From Streptomyces sp. A0642 (GTDB lineage: Bacteria; Actinomycetota; Actinomycetes; Streptomycetales; Streptomycetaceae): DNA of 64,000 nt. The notes beneath the pieces are model-generated. The model was given only the letters and a program-made list of their open reading frames with translations, had not been told where the DNA came from and searched no databases. The position numbers were made by a program, and so were the translations under genes. The DNA lies in assembly GCF_004795105.1 (NCBI RefSeq), contig NZ_SSBL01000008.1, positions 1-64,000 of the forward strand, in the 5' to 3' direction. Positions 1-9,038 of this stretch are shown here, piece by piece. The stretch's first letter is position 1. Every line of letters begins with the position of its first letter.

Positions 1-60
1 TGGCACGCTGTTGAGTTCTCAAGGAACGGACGCTTCCTTTGTACTCACCCGCAGAACATC
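1..60 (-). promoter_or_regulatory. rRNA operon leader (pre-16S boxA-type region), partial
   Basis: Read on the minus strand, the first bases contain TTGAGAACTCAACAGCGTGCC, the conserved antitermination/processing leader found just upstream of 16S rRNA in Streptomyces. A 16S gene should therefore begin a short way left of the window edge and be transcribed leftward. The 16S itself is not in the window. The identification rests on recall of the leader sequence. Confidence 0.8.
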
Positions 61-99
61 TTCTGGGGCTTTCCTCCGGGCGCTTCCCTTCGGTCTTGC

Positions 100-300
100 G
101 TTTCCGACTCTATCAGACTCTTTCGTGCCTGATTCCCGGTCGAAGCGGGTCTCACAATTCCGCCTTTCAGGAATTCGCTTTCGCGTTTCCCTTTCCGGCG
201 GTCCAGACTCTATCAGGCCATTTCGCTTTCCCCGACCAGGACCCCCGCAGACATGCGGCTGCCCGATATCGGGTTAGGGTTTGGGCTTGATAGTCGCTGC
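100..300 (-). promoter_or_regulatory. tandem rRNA operon promoters
   Basis: The 11-base block GACTCTATCAG occurs at 106-116 and again at 206-216, exactly 100 bases apart. On the minus strand each gives the -10 hexamer TAGAGT (107-112 and 207-212), as in known multiple rrn promoters of Streptomyces. A third, weaker candidate (TTGAGT, 17 bases, TATCAA) lies further upstream near 287-320. All point leftward into the rRNA leader. Confidence 0.65.
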
Positions 301-517
301 CGACCCCCGACTCAACGTCGCGTTGGGGCCAGGCAGGAGTACGACAGTACAGGCTGCCGGGAGTCGAGGCAAATCGTTTCCGGTGCACCCCTAGGTCCTC
401 GAACCACCAGGACTCGGGCGGAACCGTCACTTCTTATGACTTACTCTGCTGAGCAGTACGCCGTCCCCCTACAAGCCGCGGCGGCGCCATTGAAGCTCCA
501 CTCTGGGAGGCTCCCCC
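301..517. other. intergenic region shared by rrn and crr
   Basis: No gene is seen here. It separates the leftward rRNA promoters from the rightward crr gene and must hold the crr promoter, but no convincing -35/-10 pair or DasR-type operator could be picked by eye. A short palindrome, CTGCTGAGCAG, lies near 447. The crr ribosome binding site GGGAGG is at 505-510. Confidence 0.4.
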
Positions 518-967
518 ATGACCACTGTGACGTCCCCTCTTGCAGGGCGTGCCATCGGGCTCACTGCTGTACCCGACCCGGTCTTCTCCGGAGCGATGGT
601 CGGTCCCGGAACCGCCATCGACCCCGTGCGTGAGCCGTCCGAGGCCGTCTCGCCGGTCGACGGAATCGTCGTCTCCCTTCACCCGCACGCCTTCGTGGTC
701 GTCGACGGCGAGGGCCACGGGGTGCTGACCCACCTCGGCATCGACACGGTCCAGCTCAACGGCGAGGGCTTCGAGCTGCTCGTGAACAAGGGCGACACCG
801 TCACGCGCGGCCAGGGCGTCGTCCGGTGGGACCCGGCCGCGGTCGAGGCTGCCGGCAAGTCGCCGGTGTGCCCCGTCGTGGCGCTCGAAGCGACCGCCGA
901 TTCGCTGTCCGACGTCATCGAGGACGGCGACGTGAAGGTCGGCGACGCACTCTTCGGTTGGCAGTAA
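518..967 (+). CDS. crr: PTS system glucose-type EIIA component (Crr)
   Basis: A 149-residue single-domain PTS EIIA of the glucose family, which passes phosphate from HPr to an EIIB domain during sugar uptake. The phosphorylated histidine is H72 in THLGIDTV, and the partner histidine lies in SLHPHAF near residue 57. The C-terminal GDALFGWQ-type end is normal for actinobacterial IIA-Crr. The ATG at 518 has GGGAGG seven bases upstream. It lies 76 bases before ptsI on the same strand, so the two form the general PTS operon; no HPr gene is present here. In Streptomyces this enzyme serves N-acetylglucosamine and fructose uptake, with glucose mainly using a different permease (family knowledge). Confidence 0.93.
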   Translation: MTTVTSPLAGRAIGLTAVPDPVFSGAMVGPGTAIDPVREPSEAVSPVDGIVVSLHPHAFVVVDGEGHGVLTHLGIDTVQLNGEGFELLVNKGDTVTRGQGVVRWDPAAVEAAGKSPVCPVVALEATADSLSDVIEDGDVKVGDALFGWQ

Positions 968-1043
968 CGCGTTCGGCGCAGTGACAGCCGACTGGATAAC
1001 CACCGCGGGGGCATCGCCCACCGCACGACCGGAGACGGGTGAA

Positions 1044-2714
1044 ATGCAGACAACGCTGCGAGGCGTAGGCGTGAGCCACGGTGTGGCGATCGGCGAGGTA
1101 CGGCACATGGGCACGGCAGTGCTCGAACCGCCGGCCAAGCAGATTCCGGCCGAGGAGGCCGAGCGCGAGCAGGGGCGGGCCCGGCAGGCCGTGGAGGCCG
1201 TGGCGGCCGACCTCATCGCGCGCGGCAACCTGGCCGGGGGTGAGGCCCAGCACGTGCTGGAGGCCCAGGCCATGATGGCGCAGGACCCCGAGCTCATGGC
1301 GGATGTGGACCGGCGCATCGCAGTCGGCAGTACCGCCGAGCGCGGTGTGTACGACGCGTTCGCTTCCTACCGCGCGCTGCTCGCCGGCGCGGGTGAGTAC
1401 CTGGCCGGCCGTGTCGCCGACCTCGACGACGTACGCAACCGGATCGTGGCCCGCCTGCTCGGGGTGCCGATGCCGGGCGTGCCGGACAGCGATGAGCCGT
1501 ATGTGCTGATCGCCCGTGACCTGGCTCCGGCCGACACGGCACTGCTCGACCCCGCTCTGGTCCTCGGCTTCGTCACCGAGGAAGGCGGCCCGACGAGTCA
1601 CAGCGCCATTCTGGCGCGGGCGCTCGGTGTGCCCGCCGTCGTGGCGCTCCCCGGCGCCGGCGAACTGGCCGAGGGCACCGTGATCGCCGTGGACGGCAGC
1701 ACCGGCGAGATCTTCGTCGAGCCGAGTGCCGAGAAGCAGGCGGAGCTGGAGAGCTCCGCCGCCGCCCGCAAGGCGGCGCTGTCGGCGTCCACCGGTCCGG
1801 GCGCGACGTCCGACGGACACCTCGTGCCGCTGCTCGCCAACGTCGGCGGGCCGGGCGACGTCCCGGCGGCCGTCGCCGCGGGCGCGGAGGGGGTGGGGCT
1901 CTTCCGTACCGAGTTCCTCTTCCTGGACGACAGCAAGCAGGCACCGTCCGAGGAGAAGCAGGTCGCCGCCTACCGCGCGGTGCTCGAGGCGTTCCCCGAA
2001 GGCCGGGTCGTGGTGCGGGTACTGGACGCCGGGGCCGACAAGCCCCTGGACTTCCTGACCCCGGCCGACGAGCCGAACCCGGCGCTCGGCGTGCGCGGGC
2101 TGCGCAGCCTGCTGGACCACCCCGACGTGCTGCGGACCCAGCTGACCGCTCTGGCGAAGGCGGCCGAAGGTCTCCCCGTCTACCTCGAGGTCATGGCCCC
2201 CATGGTCGCGGACCGCGCGGACGCCAAGGCGTTCGCCGACGCGTGCCGCGCCGCCGGGCTGCGGGCCAAGTTCGGCGCGATGGTGGAGATCCCGTCGGCC
2301 GCGCTGCGGGCGCGTTCGGTGCTGCAGGAGGTGGAGTTCCTGTCGCTGGGCACCAACGACCTGGCGCAGTACACCTTCGCCGCCGACCGTCAGGTGGGTG
2401 CGGTGTCCCGGCTCCAGGACCCGTGGCAGCCCGCACTGCTGGATCTGGTCGCGATGTCGGCCGATGCCGCCAAGGCCGAGGGCAAGAGCTGTGGTGTCTG
2501 TGGTGAGGCCGCCTCCGATCCGCTGCTCGCCTGTGTCCTGACCGGTCTGGGTGTCACCTCGCTGTCGATGGGCGCAGCGTCCATCCCCTATGTACGCAGC
2601 ACGCTGGCGAAGTACACGCTCGCCCAGTGCGAGCGCGCGGCGGCTGCCGCACGTGCGGCGGACTCCGCCGAGGAGGCACGCGTGGCCGCGCAGGCGGTGC
2701 TGTCGGGCGAGTAG
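1044..2714 (+). CDS. ptsI: phosphoenolpyruvate-protein phosphotransferase (PTS Enzyme I)
   Basis: Enzyme I takes phosphate from PEP and gives it to HPr, the first step of all PTS uptake. The 556-residue length is typical. The phosphorylated histidine is H186 in GGPTSHSAI. The PEP-binding barrel follows, with GLFRTEFLF in its first half and the conserved cysteine loop GVCGEAASDP near the C terminus. The ATG at 1044 (MQTTLRGVGVSHG) is chosen because family members begin this way; an upstream in-frame start at 981 would add 21 unrelated residues. GGAG lies at 1031-1034. It forms an operon with crr and ends 38 bases before a strong terminator. Confidence 0.95.
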   Translation: MQTTLRGVGVSHGVAIGEVRHMGTAVLEPPAKQIPAEEAEREQGRARQAVEAVAADLIARGNLAGGEAQHVLEAQAMMAQDPELMADVDRRIAVGSTAERGVYDAFASYRALLAGAGEYLAGRVADLDDVRNRIVARLLGVPMPGVPDSDEPYVLIARDLAPADTALLDPALVLGFVTEEGGPTSHSAILARALGVPAVVALPGAGELAEGTVIAVDGSTGEIFVEPSAEKQAELESSAAARKAALSASTGPGATSDGHLVPLLANVGGPGDVPAAVAAGAEGVGLFRTEFLFLDDSKQAPSEEKQVAAYRAVLEAFPEGRVVVRVLDAGADKPLDFLTPADEPNPALGVRGLRSLLDHPDVLRTQLTALAKAAEGLPVYLEVMAPMVADRADAKAFADACRAAGLRAKFGAMVEIPSAALRARSVLQEVEFLSLGTNDLAQYTFAADRQVGAVSRLQDPWQPALLDLVAMSADAAKAEGKSCGVCGEAASDPLLACVLTGLGVTSLSMGAASIPYVRSTLAKYTLAQCERAAAAARAADSAEEARVAAQAVLSGE

Positions 2715-2752
2715 GACGCCCCGCACGACCTCGGCGTCGTGCGATGTGTGGT

Positions 2753-2790
2753 GAAGGGGCTTCCCGCCCGGGTCGGCGGGAAGCCCCTTC
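2753..2790 (+). terminator. terminator after ptsI
   Basis: A perfect 16-bp stem (GAAGGGGCTTCCCGCC, six-base loop at 2769-2774, then its complement) lies 38 bases after the ptsI stop. No T run follows, as is usual in Streptomyces. Because the next gene converges on it from the right, it may act in both directions. Confidence 0.85.
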
Positions 2791-2796
2791 CGGCTG

Positions 2797-3714
2797 TCAG
2801 TGGTGCGCCTCCGGTTCGTCGGCGGCGATGTCGAAGCCTGCGCAGTACTCCACGCCCGATTCCGGAGAGACGGGTTCACCGGTGTCCGCGTCGGTGCAGT
2901 AGGCGCTGAACACCTCCCCCGCGGTGAGCGGGACGAGGCTGCCGCCGGTGAGGCGCCAGCCGTGGACCCGGTCCGCGATTCCCGGAGCGCTGGTCCGCAG
3001 GACGACTCCCCCCTGGCTTTCCAGCGCGATGCCGACGGCCAGCACGGTCACGAATTCGGCGCCTTCCCCCGAGTCGAGGTGCGCCGGTCCGGTGGTGTCT
3101 CGCTCGGTGTGCAGGGCGGCGAGCAGTTGCTCGTTCTCCGTGGGGGTGCTGCAGACCAGGTGGTGCGTGCCTGGGCCGGCGGCCTCCAGGGTGCGCAGCA
3201 GGAGGTGGGAGGCGCGGTCGAAGGCGGCGCGTCCGATGTCCTGCCCGCAGTCGGCGCAGTCCCCGAGCCCGGACAGGAGCATCGTGGCGTACTCCCAGGT
3301 GGCCTGCCTGACCGCTCGGGAGACCAGGAGCGGGACGAGGGTGTCGAGAGGTTGTCCGGTGTAGGCGACGGTCGCGCCGCAGGCCGCGACCTCCGCGGTG
3401 AACCGGCTGCGGCCGGAGGGGCTGTCGGGTGCGATTCCCGTCTCGGCGCAGAACTCCGCGTACTCCTCGGGGTCGAACAGAGCGACCGTCGTGTGCACGC
3501 CCTGTGCGGCGAGAGCCCTGAGCAGGCCTTCGACCTGCTGCAGATAGACGGAGTGGTCGTCGAAGGTGAAGGTGCGGTAGCGCCGCATCGCCGCGAAGTC
3601 CTGTTCATCGGTCAGGAGGCCGATGACGCTCGGTGCTTCGCGGCGCAGCGTGCGTCGCATCGTGGTGCTGGTCCTGCCGCGGACGGCCGACCGGTTGTTC
3701 CTGGTCTGCGCCAT
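2797..3714 (-). CDS. conserved protein of unknown function
   Basis: A soluble 305-residue protein with no recognised domain. It has a basic N-terminal tail (MAQTRNNRSAVRGR), then an alpha/beta body. A CADC pair sits in the middle, with other scattered cysteines, but there is no clear metal site. The ATG at 3714 is preferred because GGGGGA lies six bases upstream; an in-frame ATG at 3747 would add 11 residues without a good ribosome site. It converges on ptsI. The product looks like a Streptomyces-conserved protein, but no function can be assigned from sequence. Confidence 0.75.
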   Translation of the reverse strand: MAQTRNNRSAVRGRTSTTMRRTLRREAPSVIGLLTDEQDFAAMRRYRTFTFDDHSVYLQQVEGLLRALAAQGVHTTVALFDPEEYAEFCAETGIAPDSPSGRSRFTAEVAACGATVAYTGQPLDTLVPLLVSRAVRQATWEYATMLLSGLGDCADCGQDIGRAAFDRASHLLLRTLEAAGPGTHHLVCSTPTENEQLLAALHTERDTTGPAHLDSGEGAEFVTVLAVGIALESQGGVVLRTSAPGIADRVHGWRLTGGSLVPLTAGEVFSAYCTDADTGEPVSPESGVEYCAGFDIAADEPEAHH

Positions 3715-3781
3715 GATTCCCCCAGTGCGCTGTCGAACATTGCTCACTCAGCGTAACCACGGGCACTGACAGTGGCCTGGG

Positions 3782-5758
3782 TCAGCGGCGCTTGCGGGCC
3801 AGCTCCTCGTAGAAGTGGAGGAGTTCCAGATTGTCGATGGATCCGGGGTTGACGGCCTTGGCCAGGGCCGTTCCCTGGAGCAGGCGCTTGACCGGAACCT
3901 CGATGCGCTTTCCGGTGAGGGTGTGCGGGATGCCGGGGACCTCGATGACTTCGTCCGGGACGTGGCGCGGCGAGAGGTTCTCGCGGATGGTGCGCTTGAT
4001 GCTGTCGCGGAGGGCGTCGTCGAGTGCGGCGCCTTCGGCGAGGTGGACGAACAGCGGCATCCAGTAGCCGCCGTCGGGTTCCTCCAGGCCGATGACGAGG
4101 GACTCGCGGATTTCGGGGAGGCGCTCGACGGCTTCGTAGATGTCCGCGGAGCCCATCCGGACGCCCTGCCGGTTGAGGGTGGAGTCGGAGCGGCCGTGGA
4201 TGACGACGGATCCGCGGTCGGTGATCGTGATCCAGTCCCCGTGCCGCCACGTGCCGGGGTACGTCTCGAAGTAGCTGTCGCGGTAGCGGCTGCCGTCGGG
4301 GTCGTTCCAGAAGCGGATCGGCATGGACGGCATGGGGCGGGTGACGACGAGTTCGCCGACCTCGTCGGTCAGGGGCCGGCCTTCGGGGTCCCAGGACTGC
4401 AGGTCCGTGCCGAGGCAGGCGGCCTGGAGTTCACCGATGTGGACGGGGAGGGTCGGGACGGCGCCGGCGAAGCAGCTGCAGACGTCGGTGCCGCCGCTGA
4501 CGGAGGCGATCCACAGGTCGTCGGCCACTTCGTCGTGGAGCCAGCGGAACCCGTCGGGCGGGAGCGGGGAGCCGGTGGTGGCGACGCACTGGATGCGGGA
4601 GAGGTCGAAGTCCCGGCCCGGGTGGACGTCGGCCTTGCGGCAGGCCATGACGTAGGCGGCGGAGGTGCCGAACAGGGTGGCGCCGGTCTGCTCCGCGACG
4701 CGCCACTGGGCGCTGACGTCCGGGAAGCCGGGGCTTCCGTCGTACAGCACGAGGGTGGTGCCGGTGAGGAGGCCGGAGACGAGGAAGTTCCACATCATCC
4801 AGCCGGTGGAGGTGTACCAGAAGAAGCGGTCCTCGGGGCCGAGGTCGCAGTGCAGGCCGATCTGCTTGAAGTGTTCGAGCAGGATGCCGCCCTGCGACTG
4901 GACGATGGCCTTCGGGAGGCCGGTCGTGCCGGAGGAGTAGAGGACCCACAGCGGGTGGTCGAAGGGGACCTGCTCGAAGACCGGTTCCGTGGCCGCTTCG
5001 GTGAGGGCGGACCAGTCGAGTGCGCCTTCGGGTGCGTCGGTGCCGAGCAGCGGGATGTGGACGACGGCGCGCAGGGTGGGGAGTTCGCGGCGCAGTTCGG
5101 CGACGGTGTCCGCGCGGTGGTGCTCCTTGCCTCCGTAGCGGTAGCCGTCGGCGGTGAACAGGACGACGGGTTCGACCTGTTGGAAGCGGTCGAGAACGCT
5201 GCGGGCGCCGAAGTCGGGGGCGCAGGAGGTCCAGACGCCGCCGACGGCCGCGGTGGCGAGGAACGCGACGACCGCCTGCGGGATGTTGGGGAGGTAGCCG
5301 CTGACGCGGTCGCCGGGGGTGACGCCGAGGGCGCGGAGTTCAGCGGCGAGCGAGCCGACCTGGTGGCGCAGCCGGGACCAGGAGACGGGCACCTGGGTAT
5401 GGGTCTCGTCGACGTGGAGCAGAGCGGGGGCGTCGGCTCGAAGGGGGTCCTCGGCGGTGCGCAGCGCGTGCTCGGCGTAGTTGAGGGTGGCGCCCGGAAA
5501 CCACTCCGCGCCGGGCATGGTGCGGTCGCCGATGACGGTCTCGTACGGGGCGGAGAACCGTACGTCGAACCATTCGGCGACGGCCTTCCAGAAGGTGTCG
5601 AGCTCGTCGACCGACCATCGGTGCAGGCTCGCGTAGCCGCCTTCGGCCGGGGCGCCGTGGTGCTCGGCCGCCCAGCTCTGGAAGCGGGTGACGGCCGCGG
5701 CCGCGATGCGGTCCGGGCCGGGCTGCCACAGGGGGGCTTCTTCGGCTGCTGAGGTCAT
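3782..5758 (-). CDS. acetoacetate-CoA ligase (acetoacetyl-CoA synthetase)
   Basis: Activates acetoacetate (possibly also other 3-oxo acids) to its CoA thioester with ATP. It is a 658-residue member of the ANL adenylate-forming family. The N-terminal ACS cap is followed by the AMP-binding loop YSSGTTGLPKAIV near residue 271. The hinge and C-terminal lid carry GDWITITDRG and GRSDSTLNRQGVR, and the catalytic lysine lies in TGKRIEVPVK near residue 618. The long N-terminal part and the motif DFGARSVLDRF favour the acetoacetyl-CoA subgroup over acetyl-CoA synthetase. The start is the ATG at 5758 with GGGAG upstream; further upstream the frame merely shadows the divergent gene. It stands alone, 67 bases from the preceding leftward gene. 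Confidence 0.9.
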   Translation of the reverse strand: MTSAAEEAPLWQPGPDRIAAAAVTRFQSWAAEHHGAPAEGGYASLHRWSVDELDTFWKAVAEWFDVRFSAPYETVIGDRTMPGAEWFPGATLNYAEHALRTAEDPLRADAPALLHVDETHTQVPVSWSRLRHQVGSLAAELRALGVTPGDRVSGYLPNIPQAVVAFLATAAVGGVWTSCAPDFGARSVLDRFQQVEPVVLFTADGYRYGGKEHHRADTVAELRRELPTLRAVVHIPLLGTDAPEGALDWSALTEAATEPVFEQVPFDHPLWVLYSSGTTGLPKAIVQSQGGILLEHFKQIGLHCDLGPEDRFFWYTSTGWMMWNFLVSGLLTGTTLVLYDGSPGFPDVSAQWRVAEQTGATLFGTSAAYVMACRKADVHPGRDFDLSRIQCVATTGSPLPPDGFRWLHDEVADDLWIASVSGGTDVCSCFAGAVPTLPVHIGELQAACLGTDLQSWDPEGRPLTDEVGELVVTRPMPSMPIRFWNDPDGSRYRDSYFETYPGTWRHGDWITITDRGSVVIHGRSDSTLNRQGVRMGSADIYEAVERLPEIRESLVIGLEEPDGGYWMPLFVHLAEGAALDDALRDSIKRTIRENLSPRHVPDEVIEVPGIPHTLTGKRIEVPVKRLLQGTALAKAVNPGSIDNLELLHFYEELARKRR

Positions 5759-6008
5759 GGGGCGGCTCCCTGGCTGTACGGGTACGCGGGGTGTGCGTGG
5801 GTCGCGCGCACGGGCTGGGGTGTGCGCGTGAGGCGGCTCCACGGACGATGCCATGTGATCGTCTTTCGCACCAGGGTTGCCCGCCCATGGTCGCGTGTCC
5901 CGGTATGTGGTCCCGGCACGTCCGGCCGGGCCCGGCTCGGCCGTACCCCTGGTGAACGGAAGTTGAACAGAACCCGTTGCCGCACCGGCTGGTGGCAGGG
6001 TGAACCGC

Positions 6009-8351
6009 ATGGACGGTCGTGACCTGGTGCGCTCGGTGAAGTCGGTCGGTTCGATGCGGGGGCTGCGTACGGCCCGCTCGGTGTGGCGGCGGGCGCGGGC
6101 GGATGCGCGGGCGTTGCCTGCGCGCGGTCCGGAGCGGGCGCGGGTGCCGGGGGATCTGGCGGGTGCGGAGCCGGGGCCGGGCGGCGGCGTGGTGAGGTTC
6201 GCCCGGTCGGAGCTGCGGGTGCGGGTGGCCGCGGGCGGGGCGGTGTTCCTGGGGTGGGACGGCGCGGAGCCCTTGCCGTCGTACGCCTTGCCGGGGGACG
6301 CGCCGGACGCCGATCCGCGCGCCGTTCTGGAGCCGGACAAGGACGGCGGCTGGCAGGTGGTGTCGGAGCGGCTGACGGTGGTGGTGTCCCGGCTGGGGGC
6401 GGTGGAGCTGCGGACGCCGGGCGGGGTGGTGCTCCGGCGGCAGCTGCCGCCCCGGTGGTGGGAGCCGGTGGCGGGTGGGCCGGGGCGGTGGGTGCAGCGC
6501 TCCGAGGTCCCGGCGGACGCGCGGTTCTTCGGGCCCGGCGGGCGGGCGGCGGGACCACGGCTCAGGGACGGTGTGTACGCGCTGTGGAACAGCGGCCCGG
6601 GGTGCCGGCCCGGGTCCGGGGACGATGCGCGGTATCTGACGATGCCGGTGCAGATGGTCGTCTCGGACGCGGGGACGCATCTGGTGTTCCACGACAACTC
6701 CTGGGCGGGTCGGGTGGAGGTGCGGGAGGGCACGGAGGGGGCCGGTTCCGGCCATGACCGGCCGGGGGCGTCCGAGATGCGCGTCGAGGGGGGTCCGCTG
6801 CGCTGCTGGGTGGCCGTCGGCACGCCGGCCCGGGTTTTGCAGGCCTGGTCGGCCCTGACGGGCGCTCCGGCGGTGCCTCCGTCGTGGGCGCTGGGTCCGC
6901 AGCACGCCCGGTGCGGGTCCGGGAGCGAGCAGGAGGTGCGGCAGGTCGTCGCGGGTTACCGGGAGAGGGGGCTGCCGTTGTCCGCCCTCCATCCGGGGAT
7001 CGACGGCTTCGAGGCCCGCCAGGAGGACCGGGAGCGGTTCCCCGGTCTGCCGGGGCTGGCGAAGGAGCTGCGCGAGGACGGGATGCGGCTCGTCTCGCTC
7101 GTGGACCCGGCGGTGGCGGCGGCCCCCGGGGACGCGGTCTTCGAGGCCGGTGCCGCGGTGGGGGCTTCGGGTGCGTTCGTCCGGGACGCCCGTGGGCGGA
7201 CGGTGCGCGGGGAGGGGCGGACGGGTGAGTGCGTGTATCCGGACTTCACCGATCCTCAGGTCCGCGCGTGGTGGGGCGGGCTGTACGAGGAGCGGCTGGC
7301 GCAGGGGTTCTCCGGTGTCTGGCACGACATGGACGAGCCCGCGTCGTTCGCGGCGTCCGGTGAGGCGGCGCTGCCCCGTTCGGCGCGGCACTCGCTGGAA
7401 GGGCGCGGAGGCGATCACCGGGAGGCCCACAACGTGTACGGCCTCATGATGGCGCGGGCCGGATACGAGGGCCTGCTCCGGCTGCGGCCGGAGGAGCGCC
7501 CTTTCCTGGTCTCGGGGTCCGGGTGGGCGGGCACGCAGCGGTACGGGGGGATCCGGTCCGGTGATATGCCGCCCGGATGGCCCGGGCTGCGGGCCTCACT
7601 GGCGCTGGTGGTGGGCCTCGGGCTGTGCGGGGTGCCGTATGCGGGGCCGGATGTCGGCGGGTCCGGCGGTTCGCCGTCGCCCGAGCTCCGTCTGCGGTGG
7701 TTCCAGCTGGGGGCGTACCTTCCGCTGTTCCGGACCCGTGCGGGGATCGACGCGGGGTGGCGGGAACCGTGGGAGTGCGGCGCGCAGGTGCCGGCCGGTG
7801 TGCGGGAGGTGCTGGTGGAGCGGGAGCGGCTGCGCCCCTACTGGGTGACGCTGGCACACCTGGCCCGGCTGTCGGGGGCTCCGATGGTGCGTCCGCTGTG
7901 GTGGGCGGCGCCCGGCGACCGGGCCCTGCGGGAGTGCGAGGACGCTTTCCTGCTGGGTGACGCGCTGCTGGTGGCGCCGGTGCTGGAGCCGGGCGTCGGG
8001 GAGCGGCCGGTCCGTCTGCCGCCGGGGCGCTGGTACGACACGGTGAGCGGAGCGGTGTACGAGGGCCCGGGGCAGGTGGTCGTCGAGGCGCCGCTGTCGC
8101 GGGTGCCGGTGCTGGCGCGGGCCGGTTCGGTGATCCCGGTGCGGAGGGCGGACGGCGGGCTCGAACTGGAGGTGTGGGCTCCGGTGGAGGGGGCCGGCGG
8201 GGGCGGCTGGTTGGTCCGTGACCGGGGTGACGGCTGGGCGCCGACGGTGGTCGAGCGGTACACGACACGGCTGGTGGGCGGGCGGGTCGTGGTGGAGCGC
8301 GACGGCGAGGAGAGCCTGGTGGACGTTCCGCTCCGGATGCGGGGGGTCTGA
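6009..8351 (+). CDS. glycoside hydrolase family 31 (alpha-glucosidase-like)
   Basis: A 780-residue GH31 enzyme that should release alpha-linked glucose or xylose from oligosaccharides. The nucleophile is D440 in GVWHDMDEP (family consensus WxDMNEP), and the likely acid/base is D519 in SGDMPPGW. The sugar-pocket segment RWFQLGAYLPLFRTR follows, then a beta-rich C-terminal domain. No signal peptide is visible, so it probably acts in the cytoplasm on imported oligosaccharides. The ATG at 6009 has AGGGTG upstream; a GTG at 6000 is an alternative. Asp in place of Asn in the signature is a mild variation. It is divergent from the acetoacetyl-CoA synthetase and appears monocistronic. Confidence 0.88.
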   Translation: MDGRDLVRSVKSVGSMRGLRTARSVWRRARADARALPARGPERARVPGDLAGAEPGPGGGVVRFARSELRVRVAAGGAVFLGWDGAEPLPSYALPGDAPDADPRAVLEPDKDGGWQVVSERLTVVVSRLGAVELRTPGGVVLRRQLPPRWWEPVAGGPGRWVQRSEVPADARFFGPGGRAAGPRLRDGVYALWNSGPGCRPGSGDDARYLTMPVQMVVSDAGTHLVFHDNSWAGRVEVREGTEGAGSGHDRPGASEMRVEGGPLRCWVAVGTPARVLQAWSALTGAPAVPPSWALGPQHARCGSGSEQEVRQVVAGYRERGLPLSALHPGIDGFEARQEDRERFPGLPGLAKELREDGMRLVSLVDPAVAAAPGDAVFEAGAAVGASGAFVRDARGRTVRGEGRTGECVYPDFTDPQVRAWWGGLYEERLAQGFSGVWHDMDEPASFAASGEAALPRSARHSLEGRGGDHREAHNVYGLMMARAGYEGLLRLRPEERPFLVSGSGWAGTQRYGGIRSGDMPPGWPGLRASLALVVGLGLCGVPYAGPDVGGSGGSPSPELRLRWFQLGAYLPLFRTRAGIDAGWREPWECGAQVPAGVREVLVERERLRPYWVTLAHLARLSGAPMVRPLWWAAPGDRALRECEDAFLLGDALLVAPVLEPGVGERPVRLPPGRWYDTVSGAVYEGPGQVVVEAPLSRVPVLARAGSVIPVRRADGGLELEVWAPVEGAGGGGWLVRDRGDGWAPTVVERYTTRLVGGRVVVERDGEESLVDVPLRMRGV

Positions 8352-8401
8352 GCGGGACGCGCCCCCGCGGTCCGCTCGGAGTCTCGTGCCGCCGGTCGCG
8401 G

Positions 8402-8917
8402 TCAGCGGTAGCGGCCGGCGAACCAGGAGCGGACCGCCTCGGTGTGGAGGGGGAAGGCGAGCGCTTCGGGGGCGCGCAGCACCCCGTATCCGGAGGTCTC
8501 GCCGGTCGGCACGGACGGCGGAAGCGTGGCGGCCGGCCGCGCGGGGAGCAGCCCGAACAGGAGCAGGTGTCCGTCGGTGTCGCTGAGGGCGTCGGCGAGC
8601 CGGACGTCGTCGCCGTCCGCCTCGATGCCGGTCTCCTCACGGAGTTCGCGTACGACGGCGTCTTTCCAGTCCTCGTCGTGGTCGATGAAGCCGCCGGGGA
8701 GGGCGGTGCCGCCGAGGCGGGGTTCGATGGTGCGGGTGACGACGACCAGTCCGGTGCCCTCGTCGTCGGTGACGGGAAGCAGGGCGACGGCGACCGGCAG
8801 CGGGTTGCGGTAGGCGGTGGCGCCGCAGGCGGGGCAGGTGCGGGGCCAGGTGTTCGGGGACGGCAGCGCTGTGTACGGCGCACCGCAACCGCCGCAGTGG
8901 GTGTGGGAGTCCTTCAC
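8402..8917 (-). CDS. NUDIX hydrolase with N-terminal zinc ribbon
   Basis: A 171-residue NUDIX pyrophosphohydrolase. The full NUDIX box runs from GGFIDHDED to REETGI. An N-terminal CGGC...CPAC pair forms a small zinc ribbon like that of NudC-type enzymes, although the NADH pyrophosphatase SQPWPFP signature is not seen, so the substrate is open. The start is GTG at 8917 (MKDSHTHCGGCG), with GGAGAA seven bases upstream; the reading frame extends upstream but without similarity. It lies alone between two rightward genes, converging on the GH31 gene. Confidence 0.85.
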   Translation of the reverse strand: MKDSHTHCGGCGAPYTALPSPNTWPRTCPACGATAYRNPLPVAVALLPVTDDEGTGLVVVTRTIEPRLGGTALPGGFIDHDEDWKDAVVRELREETGIEADGDDVRLADALSDTDGHLLLFGLLPARPAATLPPSVPTGETSGYGVLRAPEALAFPLHTEAVRSWFAGRYR

Positions 8918-9038
8918 GGCTTCTCCGTTCCTCGTCGGTTCACGCCCGCGTCCCGTGCCTGCCGGGCGGGCGGGCGGACACGCGCGGACTGTATCCGATC
9001 GTCCACCCGCGGCGGCCGGACTAGTGGACGATGTGCTC

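Noticed and set aside
3782-6823. Very long frame covering the acetoacetyl-CoA synthetase and beyond
   Set aside because: The part upstream of 5758 is Arg/Pro-rich and lies antisense to the GH31 gene; the enzyme's own N terminus begins at 5758.
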